Positions 24,236 through 33,203 are shown, numbered from the stretch's first letter. The stretch: 64,000 nucleotides of DNA from an uncultured Mucilaginibacter sp. (GCF_946479965.1 NZ_CAMLHX010000014.1:1-64000); one strand, 5' to 3'. A program made the numbers and translations. Notes: generated by a model not told the origin, from the letters alone.

Positions 24236-26242
24236 AACCGGCTCTATCCAATTCCCATCCTCACGAATAATACCTATCAATTCATCAAGCGCATTGGCAG
24301 AGCTGATGTTCTTTTTCACCGCCTCTTTACCGCGATAAAGGGTGATCTTATCCGTACCCGAACCAACATAGCCATAATCAGCATCGGCCATTTCGCCGGG
24401 GCCGTTCACTATGCAGCCCATAATACCAATTTTTAAGCCCTTAAGATGACTGGTACGGCTGCGGATCATCTGGGTAGTTACCATTAGATCAAATAGCGTA
24501 CGACCGCAGCTTGGGCAGCTGATGTACTCTGTTTTTGATATACGTGACCGGGTAGCCTGTAAAATACCAAAAGCTGTTGAGGTAATAGTTTTTGTATCGA
24601 CTTCCGGAGCGTCTATCCATATCCCATCTCCAAAGCCGTCAATTAACAAAGCACCTAAATCTGTTGATGCAAATAGTTGAAGGTTTTGTGTTGTAAGTTG
24701 TAAGTCCTGGCTATCAAATTTATATGACCGCTTAATGATTACCGGCACTTCCAATCCCAACTCTTCCATTTTAAAGAAGAAAGTGCGCTGGTCGGCCATT
24801 CCGTGCAAAGCATCCGTCTCCAAAACAAACACCAGCGAGTTGCTGAAAGGTAGTGAGCCGAATTCATCAGAATCGATATCAGCGGGTTTTAGCCTCACCA
24901 AGTTTAAGGCTGATGAGCGGTCAACATCACCAATAAACTCCTGCAAAGTAAATACCGGGTGACAAAGTGTTTTGTCGGCCAGTTTTTGCCAGGTGGCGTA
25001 GTCGTAAAGTTGCTTTAAGTTACCGGGCAGATTAAACGACGGTAGTTCATTGCCTAAATAAACAAAATCAACCGACTGTTCGCCCATGTTGTATTTATCC
25101 AATAAAGGCGAATAGATATAGCCTGCATCATTCAATACCGCCGGATCTTTCAGATTAGCTTTTGATATGTCAACAACCACACGCGGTACCATGTGCCCGC
25201 CAATAAAAGCATTAGCTTCATAAGTGTGGCGCTTTTTGTATTCGTAAGGGTTATGGGTTGTTGGTTGTATGTTGTGAGTTGTAAGTTGTGAGTTAAGAGA
25301 ACTTTCTTGATTCTTGACTCTTGATTCTTGGCTCCTCTCCGAATATCTCTTAACCAAAGCAATAGCAACCGGCGCTTCCGCTTCGGGTTCTTCGGTCAGG
25401 GATACACGGACGGTATCACCTAAACCGTCTTCTAATAAAGTACCAATACCTACTGCCGATTTAATACGCCCATCTTCGCCGTCGCCGGCCTCGGTAACAC
25501 CCAAGTGCAGCGGGTAGTTCATGCCTTCGGCAACCATCGTTTCAACCAGCAGACGGTAGGCCTGCACCATTACCTGCGGGTTGCTTGATTTCATGGAAAC
25601 CACCAGGTTATAGTAGTTCAACGTTTCACACATCCGTATAAACTCCATTGCCGACTCCACCATGCCCTGCGGCGTATCGCCATAGCGGCTCATAATACGA
25701 TCGCTTAGCGAACCATGATTTGTACCGATACGCATAGCGGTGCCGTACTCTTTACAAACCTTTACAAGCGGCGCAAACTTTTGGTAAATGCGTTCCAGTT
25801 CGCCTTTGTATTCAAGGTCGGTATAATCAATCTGGTCAAATTTCTTTTTATCGGCATAGTTACCCGGATTAACGCGCACTTTCTCTACAATCCTTGCCGC
25901 CACCTCGGCAGCGTTGGGGGTAAAATGGATGTCGGCTACCAGCGGGGCAGTATATCCTCTGCTGCGCAGTTCCTTTTTTATGGCGGCGAGGTTTTGTGCC
26001 TCCTTAATGCTTGGCGCGGTAATGCGGATGTATTCGCAACCCGCCTCTATCATGCGGATAGACTGTTCCACTGTACCCATAGTATCCATAGTATCGGTGG
26101 TGGTCATGCTTTGTATGCGGATAGGATTATTGCCGCCCATAGGCACATCGCCTATAAAAATCTCGCGGGTAACAAAGCGCGAGTATTCTGTAAGCGAGTT
26201 ACAATAACGACCGGGTAATAATTTTATAGCAGTTTCGCTCAT
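24224..26242 (-). CDS. ispG: 4-hydroxy-3-methylbut-2-en-1-yl diphosphate synthase, long form
   Basis: A 672-residue iron-sulfur enzyme of the MEP isoprenoid pathway. It has the N-terminal TIM barrel (IRIQSMTTTDT, GTNHGSLSDRI), the large middle insertion typical of the Bacteroidota/plant form, and the C-terminal 4Fe-4S domain (CPSCGRTLFDL, GIMGCIVNGPGEM). Two stretches of the middle region, about residues 303-332 and one near 24676-24708, are translated dispersed repeats. ATG at 26242 is chosen over 26251 because the latter overlaps the -7 element. Confidence 0.95.
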   Translation of the reverse strand: MSETAIKLLPGRYCNSLTEYSRFVTREIFIGDVPMGGNNPIRIQSMTTTDTMDTMGTVEQSIRMIEAGCEYIRITAPSIKEAQNLAAIKKELRSRGYTAPLVADIHFTPNAAEVAARIVEKVRVNPGNYADKKKFDQIDYTDLEYKGELERIYQKFAPLVKVCKEYGTAMRIGTNHGSLSDRIMSRYGDTPQGMVESAMEFIRMCETLNYYNLVVSMKSSNPQVMVQAYRLLVETMVAEGMNYPLHLGVTEAGDGEDGRIKSAVGIGTLLEDGLGDTVRVSLTEEPEAEAPVAIALVKRYSERSQESRVKNQESSLNSQLTTHNIQPTTHNPYEYKKRHTYEANAFIGGHMVPRVVVDISKANLKDPAVLNDAGYIYSPLLDKYNMGEQSVDFVYLGNELPSFNLPGNLKQLYDYATWQKLADKTLCHPVFTLQEFIGDVDRSSALNLVRLKPADIDSDEFGSLPFSNSLVFVLETDALHGMADQRTFFFKMEELGLEVPVIIKRSYKFDSQDLQLTTQNLQLFASTDLGALLIDGFGDGIWIDAPEVDTKTITSTAFGILQATRSRISKTEYISCPSCGRTLFDLMVTTQMIRSRTSHLKGLKIGIMGCIVNGPGEMADADYGYVGSGTDKITLYRGKEAVKKNISSANALDELIGIIREDGNWIEPVEES
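24676..24708. repeat. ACTTACAACTTACAACAC repeat inside ispG
   Basis: Minus strand reads GGACTTACAACTTACAACACAAAACC, coding for a DLQLTTQNLQ segment. It is the same family as the 25251-25294 copy and is in frame. Confidence 0.6.
25251..25333. repeat. Compound repeat insertion inside ispG
   Basis: Two dispersed families lie side by side: TTGTGAGTTGTAAGTTGTGAG-type units (25251-25294) and TTCTTGATTCTTGACTCTTG-type units (25304-25333). Both are in frame and encode a Gln/Asn/Ser/Thr-rich linker beginning SQESRVKNQESS between the two ordered parts of IspG. Confidence 0.8.
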
Positions 26243-26248
26243 GCGGTG

Positions 26249-26256
26249 CAAATTTA
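26249..26256 (-). promoter_or_regulatory. -7 promoter element TAAATTTG for ispG
   Basis: A full TAnnTTTG match on the minus strand, 6 bases from the ATG at 26242. The predicted mRNA starts at or beside the start codon, so ispG is probably leaderless. Confidence 0.55.
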
Positions 26257-26318
26257 GTGATTTTAAAAATGCCGCTTGTCAAATAATATCTATTTTAGCA
26301 TAACCTAACCACGCTAAA

Positions 26319-27158
26319 ATGAAATGTCTTTTTTATATGTTATTGTTGGCTATTGTTGTCTCATCCTGCAAAAGTAAAACTGAACAAGAAGAGACCGATA
26401 CCACCTCCACGGTCACAGTAGATGGCGCCGAAACGCAAAAGCTGATCGCGGAATTTAAGCCTATTATTCAGGGCGTGTGGGTGAAAAAGAGCTATATAGA
26501 TAAAGTGATAAAAATGCGTTCTCCGTTAAATGCGTTCGATGAAGTAGAGGGCGCAAATATTATGGTAATAAACGCGGATAGTATTAAAGCGGACAGCCTT
26601 ACAATCGGTGTGGGGTGGAATAATCATGAGGGAAGTGACATTGTATTGCATTTCAAACCCGGTAAAAGAGCGAACACCATAAAATGGGGAACTGATGAGT
26701 TGGGTTATGAGATAAAACACGGCGACACAATATTGGTTCTTTACAGATTTAGCGAAGAGAAAAATACAACTCAAAAGTCAAAGTTTATAAAAGCCGCTAA
26801 TGTGCAACCCGGAAAAGACCTTTCATATGGTATGGATTACTTAATTAATAAAGGAATCATTGCGGGCAAATATTCTTGGGTCAAAGACGATAACAAGTCG
26901 CAAGAGGTGGTCTTTTCTACCGAGGGGAAAATTAGTGGATTAGGCAATTTTAAAACTTTCTATATTTTAAATGACCTGAATATGGAGCCACTGAATAATC
27001 TTGATGAAATAATCTTTGATATTTATAATACAAATCAGACTTCATACACTTTTAAGTTTGACGCTGACACACTCGGCTTATACGAAACAAAACCTAATGC
27101 AGACTCGACCCTTTTATTGGTTGATAAGCTTAAATATAAACTGGTGAGGAAGAAATGA
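26319..27158 (+). CDS. Unrecognised lipoprotein
   Basis: A 279-residue protein with a short hydrophobic N-terminus and lipobox VVSSC (Cys17), then a Thr/Glu-rich linker and a soluble, beta-rich region with no motif I recognise. TATTTTAG upstream resembles a -7 element. It faces ispG divergently and converges on the response-regulator gene. A surface or periplasmic lipoprotein is all that can be said. Confidence 0.75.
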   Translation: MKCLFYMLLLAIVVSSCKSKTEQEETDTTSTVTVDGAETQKLIAEFKPIIQGVWVKKSYIDKVIKMRSPLNAFDEVEGANIMVINADSIKADSLTIGVGWNNHEGSDIVLHFKPGKRANTIKWGTDELGYEIKHGDTILVLYRFSEEKNTTQKSKFIKAANVQPGKDLSYGMDYLINKGIIAGKYSWVKDDNKSQEVVFSTEGKISGLGNFKTFYILNDLNMEPLNNLDEIIFDIYNTNQTSYTFKFDADTLGLYETKPNADSTLLLVDKLKYKLVRKK

Positions 27159-27165
27159 AAATCCA

Positions 27166-27855
27166 TCAATTCACCAGCAACTTATAACCCCTGCCATGCA
27201 CATTGATGATCTCCACCGATGGGTCATCCTTCAAATACTTACGGATCTTACTTAAAAAAACATCCATACTGCGGCCATTAAAGTAGTTATCGTCATGCCA
27301 AATATTAAGCAGGGCCTCTTCGCGGGTAAGTACTTCGTTTTGTTTAAGGCATAGCAGGCGCAGCAGTTCCGCTTCTTTGGTAGATAGCTTTTGCTGACTG
27401 CCGTTTATAGCTATAATTTGCGATGAGTAATCAAAATCATAAGCACCTATTTTAAAGGTTGACTGCTTGTCCTCCCGACGCTCGGCATTTTCCGCACGCT
27501 TTAGCAAGGCATTTACGCGCAATAGTAGCTCCTCAATACGAAAAGGCTTAGTTATATAGTCATCGCCGCCTAAGTTGTAGGCCTGGGTCTTGTCCTCTAT
27601 CATTCCCTTTGCGGTCGCGAAAATAATAGGCACATCCTGGTTAATTTTTCGGACATCCTTACCTAATGTAAATCCGTCCTTTTTGGGCATCATCACATCT
27701 AATATCAGCAGATCAAAGCTTTGCTTGGTAAAAGCGCGCAGGCCTTCCTCACCATCCGTACATAAAACAACATCGAACTTGCCTTTCAGCTGCAGGTAAT
27801 CCTGTGTAAGCAGGCCCAGGTTCGGATCATCTTCAACCAGTAATATTTTTTTCAT
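27166..27855 (-). CDS. OmpR-family response regulator
   Basis: A 229-residue protein with a receiver domain (Asp in LLILDVMMPKKDGF, Lys in DDYITKPF) and a winged-helix output domain ending VHGRGYKLLVN. It resembles RprY-type regulators of Bacteroidota. The partner kinase gene lies 92 bases upstream on the same strand. Targets are unknown. Confidence 0.93.
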   Translation of the reverse strand: MKKILLVEDDPNLGLLTQDYLQLKGKFDVVLCTDGEEGLRAFTKQSFDLLILDVMMPKKDGFTLGKDVRKINQDVPIIFATAKGMIEDKTQAYNLGGDDYITKPFRIEELLLRVNALLKRAENAERREDKQSTFKIGAYDFDYSSQIIAINGSQQKLSTKEAELLRLLCLKQNEVLTREEALLNIWHDDNYFNGRSMDVFLSKIRKYLKDDPSVEIINVHGRGYKLLVN

Positions 27856-27859
27856 ATGC

Positions 27860-27910
27860 TGATTCTTCTTGTCCGGAAGTCGGGAAGACCGAAAGTCCGA
27901 AAGGTTTAGT
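27860..27910. repeat. GTCCGGAAGTCGGGAAGACC low-complexity repeat
   Basis: The kinase-regulator gap contains GTCCGGAAGTCGGGAAGACC followed by GAAAGTCCGAAAGG, a phrase-like repeat of GAAAGTC/GGAAGTC units. A single copy in this window. Confidence 0.45.
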
Positions 27911-27947
27911 TAATAACAATTATTGTTAAATAAAATTGTGCCCGTTA

Positions 27948-29747
27948 TTAAGCGGTAGCAAATTTTAATTCAAATTCAGATCCCTTGTCTTTTTCAGACC
28001 GTACGCTGATAGATCCATTCAGCCTTTTCACAATTGTATTCACATAGCTCAGCCCAAGGCCAAAACCTTTAACATTATGCACATTGCCTGTTGGTATGCG
28101 GTAAAACTGTTCGAAAATTTTGGCCTGCTGGTCGCGGCTCATGCCAATGCCCTCGTCGGCCACCTTAATTACCACCTGCCCGGTTTTATTAAAGCTGCTT
28201 ATGGTTATCTTCGGTTTGCCTTCGCTGTATTTAATCGCATTGTCTACCAGATTATAAAGCACGTTAGAAAAATGCAGCTCATCGGCAATAATAACCGGGT
28301 TTTCTGCACTTAGCTCTAACTTTATTTCAGCATCGCATTTTTGCAATTTAAGCTCCATGCTATCCAAAACAATAGCTATTAGTTCGTTTATATTTACCGG
28401 CTTGTTCTCCAGTTTAAAATCGTTTTTATCTATACGGGCAACATTAAGTACCCGTTCAATATGATTACCCAGACGAGCATTTTCTTCATAAATAATGTTA
28501 GCCAGGCGGGCTATGCGACTTCTGTCAGCGCTTATTTCAGGATCAAGTAATGATTCGCTGGCTATCATTATGGTCGATACTGGCGTTTTAAACTCGTGGG
28601 TCATGTTGTTGATGAAATCCGTTTTCATTTCGGATATCTTCTTTTGCCTTATAATAGTAATTAATGTATAACCAAAGCAAAATATCAGCACAAAAAGCAA
28701 GCCTGCGGTTGTTGCCATTGAAGCTTTCATTTTGCCAAGAATAAGTGAGTTCTTTTCAGGGAAAGAAAGTTTTATTTTGCCCGGATCATTAACAACGTCT
28801 TTTGTAAAAATGGCGGTCTCATAAGTATTACCCGGGGTAAACTCAGGTTTTTTTGCAGCATCAGCAGCGCTTGTAAATATCAGTGAATCGCCATTGGCAT
28901 TGGTTACATCGTAATAAAAAGGCCCATTAATATTCCTGCCTTGCAACTCAAAACGAAGTAGTGAGTCTATCCATTTGCGGTCAAGACGCTTTTTTAATGG
29001 TTCGCCGGAGCGCTGGTATTCAGCCAGAAGGGTCTCCATAGAAGTTCCGTTCCCGGCAAGAGCGGCAGCATGCTTTAAAGAGTCTTCAGTCATCTCGCTA
29101 AGCATCTGCTTAACCTGCCTTATACTGCGTTCCTTTTCCTTCCGCATTTGCTCTTTTTGCCAAAGTTCATTAAGTTGCAGTTGCGCAACTACCTGCGGGC
29201 CGTATAAGGGGTCTACGTACTGAGCAAAAACAGTGTCATATTTATTGATCCTTCCCTTTCGCTTAACATATTTAGGCTTGGGCAACGGGGTTAACCGGCC
29301 CTGTATGTTACCAAAATTGTCAACATAAAAGTCCATTTTAACTTTACCAGAAAATTCTTCGTCAAATTTCTGGCTGAAAATTAATCGCTGCAGGCTATCA
29401 CTTAGCAAAGCAATACGTTTTTGACGTGCAATTGAAACTCTGCTACTTTGCAAGGTATCTTTTGGAATTATTTTAATCTGCGGCCCGTACTTTTTGGTTG
29501 TCGCGATATTAAACTCCGCACCGGGGCGGGCGCTAGTACTACCGATAGCCTTTTTTGCCAAAAACCTATCGGCATCATGCTTACTTAACTTATCAACTAC
29601 ATTATTTAGAGCGCCGTTAACTGTGCTGTCAAATAGTTGCGACTGCATATCATAACTTTGCATAAGGAAGTATAACTGCATGGTAATTACACCAAGCAAT
29701 GCAAAGCTCATCAGGCCAATAATTATACGTATGCTCCTTTTTTTCAA
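27948..29747 (-). CDS. Sensor histidine kinase (RprX-like)
   Basis: A 599-residue kinase: transmembrane helix 1 (about 8-28), a 310-residue periplasmic domain, helix 2 (about 347-367), HisKA with the phosphoacceptor in NNMTHEFKTPVST, and a HATPase domain (DEGIGMSRDQ, GFGLGLSYV). It is paired with the response regulator downstream. The large outer domain, rich in charged residues with a central coiled-coil stretch, suggests an envelope signal. Confidence 0.92.
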   Translation of the reverse strand: MKKRSIRIIIGLMSFALLGVITMQLYFLMQSYDMQSQLFDSTVNGALNNVVDKLSKHDADRFLAKKAIGSTSARPGAEFNIATTKKYGPQIKIIPKDTLQSSRVSIARQKRIALLSDSLQRLIFSQKFDEEFSGKVKMDFYVDNFGNIQGRLTPLPKPKYVKRKGRINKYDTVFAQYVDPLYGPQVVAQLQLNELWQKEQMRKEKERSIRQVKQMLSEMTEDSLKHAAALAGNGTSMETLLAEYQRSGEPLKKRLDRKWIDSLLRFELQGRNINGPFYYDVTNANGDSLIFTSAADAAKKPEFTPGNTYETAIFTKDVVNDPGKIKLSFPEKNSLILGKMKASMATTAGLLFVLIFCFGYTLITIIRQKKISEMKTDFINNMTHEFKTPVSTIMIASESLLDPEISADRSRIARLANIIYEENARLGNHIERVLNVARIDKNDFKLENKPVNINELIAIVLDSMELKLQKCDAEIKLELSAENPVIIADELHFSNVLYNLVDNAIKYSEGKPKITISSFNKTGQVVIKVADEGIGMSRDQQAKIFEQFYRIPTGNVHNVKGFGLGLSYVNTIVKRLNGSISVRSEKDKGSEFELKFATA

Positions 29748-29841
29748 AGCGATAAAATCAACAAGAGTTTATTATAATATCTCCGCAAATACAAAAATAT
29801 TTTAAATATGCCTATGCGGCCGGTATTTAACAATTTTTAAC

Positions 29842-29871
29842 AAAAAAGCCTTCCCAATAAATTGAGAAGGC
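29842..29871 (-). terminator. Terminator of the DUF3127 gene
   Basis: On the minus strand, AGCCTTC and GAAGGCT arms (29847-29871) with an inner CAAT/ATTG pairing form a hairpin followed by a T run (29842-29846). It lies 27 bases past the DUF3127 stop. Confidence 0.7.
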
Positions 29872-29897
29872 TAAAAAATTGTATGTCTTTTATTTTA

Positions 29898-30260
29898 TTA
29901 AAACGGCAGATCATCATCATCTGCTGCCGAGCTGATATCAGCCGGTGGAGCATATTCCGGAGTTGAGCTTGCGCCTGCGCCGCTTAATACGTTAATGCGC
30001 CAAAGCTGCATTGAGTTAAAATAGCTTTTTTTGCCGGCTTTGTCTGTCCATGGGCGGCCGCGCAGGTTAAAGAAAACCTCAACATCATCACCCACTTTAA
30101 CATTATCTAACAGGTTGCACCTGTCTTGTATTGCCTCAAACTTTAAGTATTCCGGATATTGAGGATTTTCAACATACTCAACAATTAATTCTCTTTTTTT
30201 AAGCGAATCGGTAACCTGTGCGGTAGCGCCAATTTCGTGTACTTTGCCTTTAATATCCAT
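29898..30260 (-). CDS. DUF3127 protein with an SSB-like acidic tail
   Basis: A 120-residue protein. Residues 1-90 are the DUF3127 domain, which has an OB-fold-like pattern of strands (VEYVENPQYPEYLKFEAIQ, DDVEVFFNLRGRPW). After a Pro/Ala/Ser linker it ends in DDDDLPF, which closely resembles the C-terminal protein-docking tip of single-stranded DNA-binding proteins (DDDIPF). It could bind nucleic acid and recruit SSB partners; this is inference. The start at 30260 gives MDIKGKVHEIG; a longer frame to 30380 crosses the neighbouring promoter region. Confidence 0.85.
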   Translation of the reverse strand: MDIKGKVHEIGATAQVTDSLKKRELIVEYVENPQYPEYLKFEAIQDRCNLLDNVKVGDDVEVFFNLRGRPWTDKAGKKSYFNSMQLWRINVLSGAGASSTPEYAPPADISSAADDDDLPF

Positions 30261-30342
30261 CCTTGTAAAAAAATTTAAATGTAAAGTTAATAGATGTAAA
30301 GTAAAATTAGGCTTTATTAATTCATAAATTCGCCAAAATATT

Positions 30343-31539
30343 ATGCAAGTTTTCCACACCGAAAGTAAGATCGTTATCACCTGTAATAAAAGGCTGTCGC
30401 CTTATTTGCAGCAAGAAGTTGAGCAACTGGGCTTTACCCCTGTCCGCGTATTTCAAACCGGCATTGAATTAAAGGGTACGATTACTGACACCATTCCCCT
30501 TAATTTAAATTTACGCTGCGGCAGCCAGATACTTTACCTGCTAAAAAGTTTCACGGCGGCCAATCCGCAGGAGCTTTATGAAAACCTGGTACAGATTGAA
30601 TGGGAGCAGTTGATAGACTTTAGTGGGTACTTTTCTGTAACGTCAAATGTTAATAACGAACATATACTTACCCCGCTTTTTGCCAATGTTAAGGTAAAAG
30701 ATGCTATTGTTGATCGTATTAAATCAGTTAAAGGCATTAGGCCCAACTCGGGCTCGGATGCCAATAAAACCGTAATACACCTTTACTGGCAGGATGATAA
30801 GGCCGAAGTATTTATAGATACATCCGGCGAGACGCTGGCTAAGCACGGTTACCGTAAAATTCCGGGTAAGGCACCTATGTTAGAGGCTTTGGCAGCATCC
30901 ACAATTATGGCGACAAACTGGGATAGGAACAGTCCTTTTGTTAATCCGATGTGCGGATCGGGCACGCTGGCTATTGAAGCAGCTTTGTTGGCTACCGAGA
31001 AACATCCGGGATTATTTAGGATGAACTACGGTTTTATGCATGTTATGGGCTATGATGAACAGGAGTTTTTTACCGAACGTCGTAAACTAAAAGATAAAGC
31101 GAAGAAAGAAGTTAGTTTTAAAATTATAGCTACCGATATATCTGCCGATGCTGTTGATGTGGCAAGAAAGAATGCTAATACAGCAGGCGTAGAACATTTA
31201 ATTGATTTTGCTGTTTGTGATTTTGCCGACACTGAAGTACCTGAAGAAGCGGGTGTGGTGTTTTTTAATCCGGAATATGGCGAGCGTTTAGGCACGCACA
31301 CCAAACTGGAAGCTACCTACAAACGTATGGGCGATTTTATGAAGCAGAACTGCAAAGGCTACCGGGGCTATATATTTACCGGCAACCCTGATCTGGCTAA
31401 AAAGATTGGCCTGCGCGCGGCACGACGAATAGAGTTTTATAACGGTAAATTAGACTGCCGTTTGCTTGAATACGAGCTATATGATGGCACCAGGAGAGCG
31501 CCGGAGGAGGCTCAACAATATCCAAACGGATTAAAATAA
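30343..31539 (+). CDS. THUMP-domain class I SAM-dependent RNA methyltransferase (RlmL-like)
   Basis: A 398-residue enzyme. Residues about 1-165 hold the ferredoxin-like and THUMP RNA-binding domains; the C-terminal half is a Rossmann methyltransferase with SAM motif NPMCGSGTLAIEAAL and an acidic DISADAV motif. It probably makes N2-methylguanosine in 23S rRNA, as RlmL does. The catalytic motif, usually NPPYG, reads NPEYGERLG. The gene overlaps the upstream end of an over-long frame of the DUF3127 gene but not its real start. Confidence 0.88.
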   Translation: MQVFHTESKIVITCNKRLSPYLQQEVEQLGFTPVRVFQTGIELKGTITDTIPLNLNLRCGSQILYLLKSFTAANPQELYENLVQIEWEQLIDFSGYFSVTSNVNNEHILTPLFANVKVKDAIVDRIKSVKGIRPNSGSDANKTVIHLYWQDDKAEVFIDTSGETLAKHGYRKIPGKAPMLEALAASTIMATNWDRNSPFVNPMCGSGTLAIEAALLATEKHPGLFRMNYGFMHVMGYDEQEFFTERRKLKDKAKKEVSFKIIATDISADAVDVARKNANTAGVEHLIDFAVCDFADTEVPEEAGVVFFNPEYGERLGTHTKLEATYKRMGDFMKQNCKGYRGYIFTGNPDLAKKIGLRAARRIEFYNGKLDCRLLEYELYDGTRRAPEEAQQYPNGLK

Positions 31540-31540
31540 T

Positions 31541-32035
31541 ATGAAAAAAATAATTCTGCTTTTTGCTGCTACCCTATTTACTGCATCGTGCTTTGCACAA
31601 CAAGAGCTTGCTTTTCCGTTTCAAGGCGGCAAGGAGGTAATGAACAGCTTCTTTAAGCAGAATGTTAATGTTTCATCAGACATGGTGAAAAGAAAAGCCA
31701 CCGGCACAGCCATTTTTAAGTTTACATCAGATACTACCGGTGCCATTAAGAAAATAATTGTTTATTATGCTGATGATGTATCCCTGGTTACGCCAATTAT
31801 TGAGGCGCTAAAAAAATCAGACGGTAAATGGATAATTCCATTCAGAGAAAAAGCACATGATTTTATAATTCCCTTTAAAGTCAGTTTTAAGGCGCCTGTA
31901 ACGGGGAGCGCCGCACTGCAGAAAGCCGTTTACGATTTCTACCGCAATCGTAAACCTTTGCTTTCTAACGACCAGGTTCCATTAGACGTAGCAACCCTGC
32001 TGCCCACAGTATCAATAATTTATGAGATAAATTAA
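31541..32035 (+). CDS. Secreted protein of unknown function
   Basis: A 164-residue protein with a signal peptide (1-19, ending CFAQQ). The mature part (GTAIFKFTSDTTGAIKKI and a later IIPF repeat) vaguely recalls the TonB C-terminal fold, but the match is weak. It starts 1 base after the methyltransferase stop, so it is probably cotranscribed with it. Confidence 0.65.
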   Translation: MKKIILLFAATLFTASCFAQQELAFPFQGGKEVMNSFFKQNVNVSSDMVKRKATGTAIFKFTSDTTGAIKKIIVYYADDVSLVTPIIEALKKSDGKWIIPFREKAHDFIIPFKVSFKAPVTGSAALQKAVYDFYRNRKPLLSNDQVPLDVATLLPTVSIIYEIN

Positions 32036-32120
32036 TTATTATTTTATTAAGATAAAATCTAAAGGCAAATTATTCTCGTAAGTTGTTTTAAAGTTAAAGC
32101 TGAAATACGATTTTATAAAT

Positions 32121-32345
32121 ATGACGAACGCCACTGGTTTAAAAATTAAGGCTATCGCCGCCAACATCCGCACGAAACGAGAGAAAAGCAACTATACACA
32201 GGAGTATTTAGCTTATAAATTAAACATCTCGCAAAATGCTTATAGCAAAATAGAGTTAGGCTATACCAAAATAACGCTGGAACGCCTGTTCCAGATAGCC
32301 GAGATACTTGAAACTGATCCTGTATTGCTGCTTAATTTAGATTAA
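32121..32345 (+). CDS. XRE-family helix-turn-helix protein
   Basis: A 74-residue protein made almost entirely of one XRE/Cro-type HTH domain (RTKREKSNYTQEYLAYKLNIS followed by the recognition helix NAYSKIELG). It has no other domain, so it is a small DNA-binding regulator; its operator is unknown. Confidence 0.88.
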   Translation: MTNATGLKIKAIAANIRTKREKSNYTQEYLAYKLNISQNAYSKIELGYTKITLERLFQIAEILETDPVLLLNLD

Positions 32346-32402
32346 CCGCTTATTTTAAAAAGTTAGTACGGTATTTGCGCCATTGCTGTAATATTGCAGC
32401 TT

Positions 32403-33047
32403 ATGGAGCACACTGATATTATTAATAAAACAATAGATTTCGTTAAAGAAACGCTGAAGGACGCAGAAGGCGGGCACGATTGGCATCATATTGAGCGGGT
32501 TTATAATAACGCGAAAAACATAGCCGAAACAGAAGATGCCGATATACTGGTAGTTGAATTGGCCGCCCTGCTGCATGATATTGCCGACCCCAAGTTTAAC
32601 AACGGCGATGAAGAAAAAGGCCCCGCGCTTGCGGCGGAGTTCCTAACAAGTATCGGGATCGATCCGGTTGTAATAGCCCACGTCCAAAATATCATACGGT
32701 ATATGTCGTTCAAATCATCGTTTGACGAGCCTAAATTCACTTCGATAGAAATGCAGATTGTACAGGATGCCGACAGGCTGGATGCTATGGGTGCAATTGG
32801 CATAGCGCGTGCTTTTAATTATGGCGGGCATAAAGGTCGCGCTATTTATGACCCGGCGATAAAGCCGGAAATCCATGCCAACAAAGAGGCCTATAAAAAC
32901 TCAACCGCGCCTACCATTAACCATTTTTACGAAAAGCTGTTGCTGCTTAAAGATAAAATGAATACCGAAACCGGCATGCGCCTTGCCCAACAGCGCCACA
33001 ACTTTATGCTGGTTTATTTAGATCAGTTTTATAAGGAAGTTAAATAA
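32403..33047 (+). CDS. HD-domain phosphohydrolase
   Basis: A 214-residue protein with the HD signature: H-D-W-H-H near the N-terminus, LLHDIADPKF and a later DADRLDAMGAIG metal-binding stretch. This set is shared with the YedJ/predicted-nucleotidase branch of HD hydrolases. The ATG at 32403 is chosen over an in-frame TTG at 32394; a near-consensus -7 element (TAATATTG) ends 6 bases before it. Confidence 0.88.
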   Translation: MEHTDIINKTIDFVKETLKDAEGGHDWHHIERVYNNAKNIAETEDADILVVELAALLHDIADPKFNNGDEEKGPALAAEFLTSIGIDPVVIAHVQNIIRYMSFKSSFDEPKFTSIEMQIVQDADRLDAMGAIGIARAFNYGGHKGRAIYDPAIKPEIHANKEAYKNSTAPTINHFYEKLLLLKDKMNTETGMRLAQQRHNFMLVYLDQFYKEVK

Positions 33048-33203
33048 GCCCATCAACAACACTATACCATATAGATATTCAGCATGTCGAAAATAATTAT
33101 CGCAAACGTTTAAACTTATATTCATCTCCTTCGTCCATACACAACAATGTAAAAGATGTAGTATATAATGTCACATCATAAGTAAATGTTGTTATTTAGC
33201 AGT

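Noticed and set aside
25715..26218. Long plus-strand frame across ispG
   Set aside because: Overlaps a well-conserved gene on the other strand; no recognised motif, so a shadow frame.
24224..26242. ispG as a pseudogene broken by repeats
   Set aside because: The frame is continuous, both catalytic cysteine motifs and the TIM-barrel motifs are intact, and the repeat segments are multiples of three.
30261..30380. Longer N-terminus for the DUF3127 gene
   Set aside because: The added 40 residues are hydrophobic and unlike the family, and they cross the start of the methyltransferase gene.
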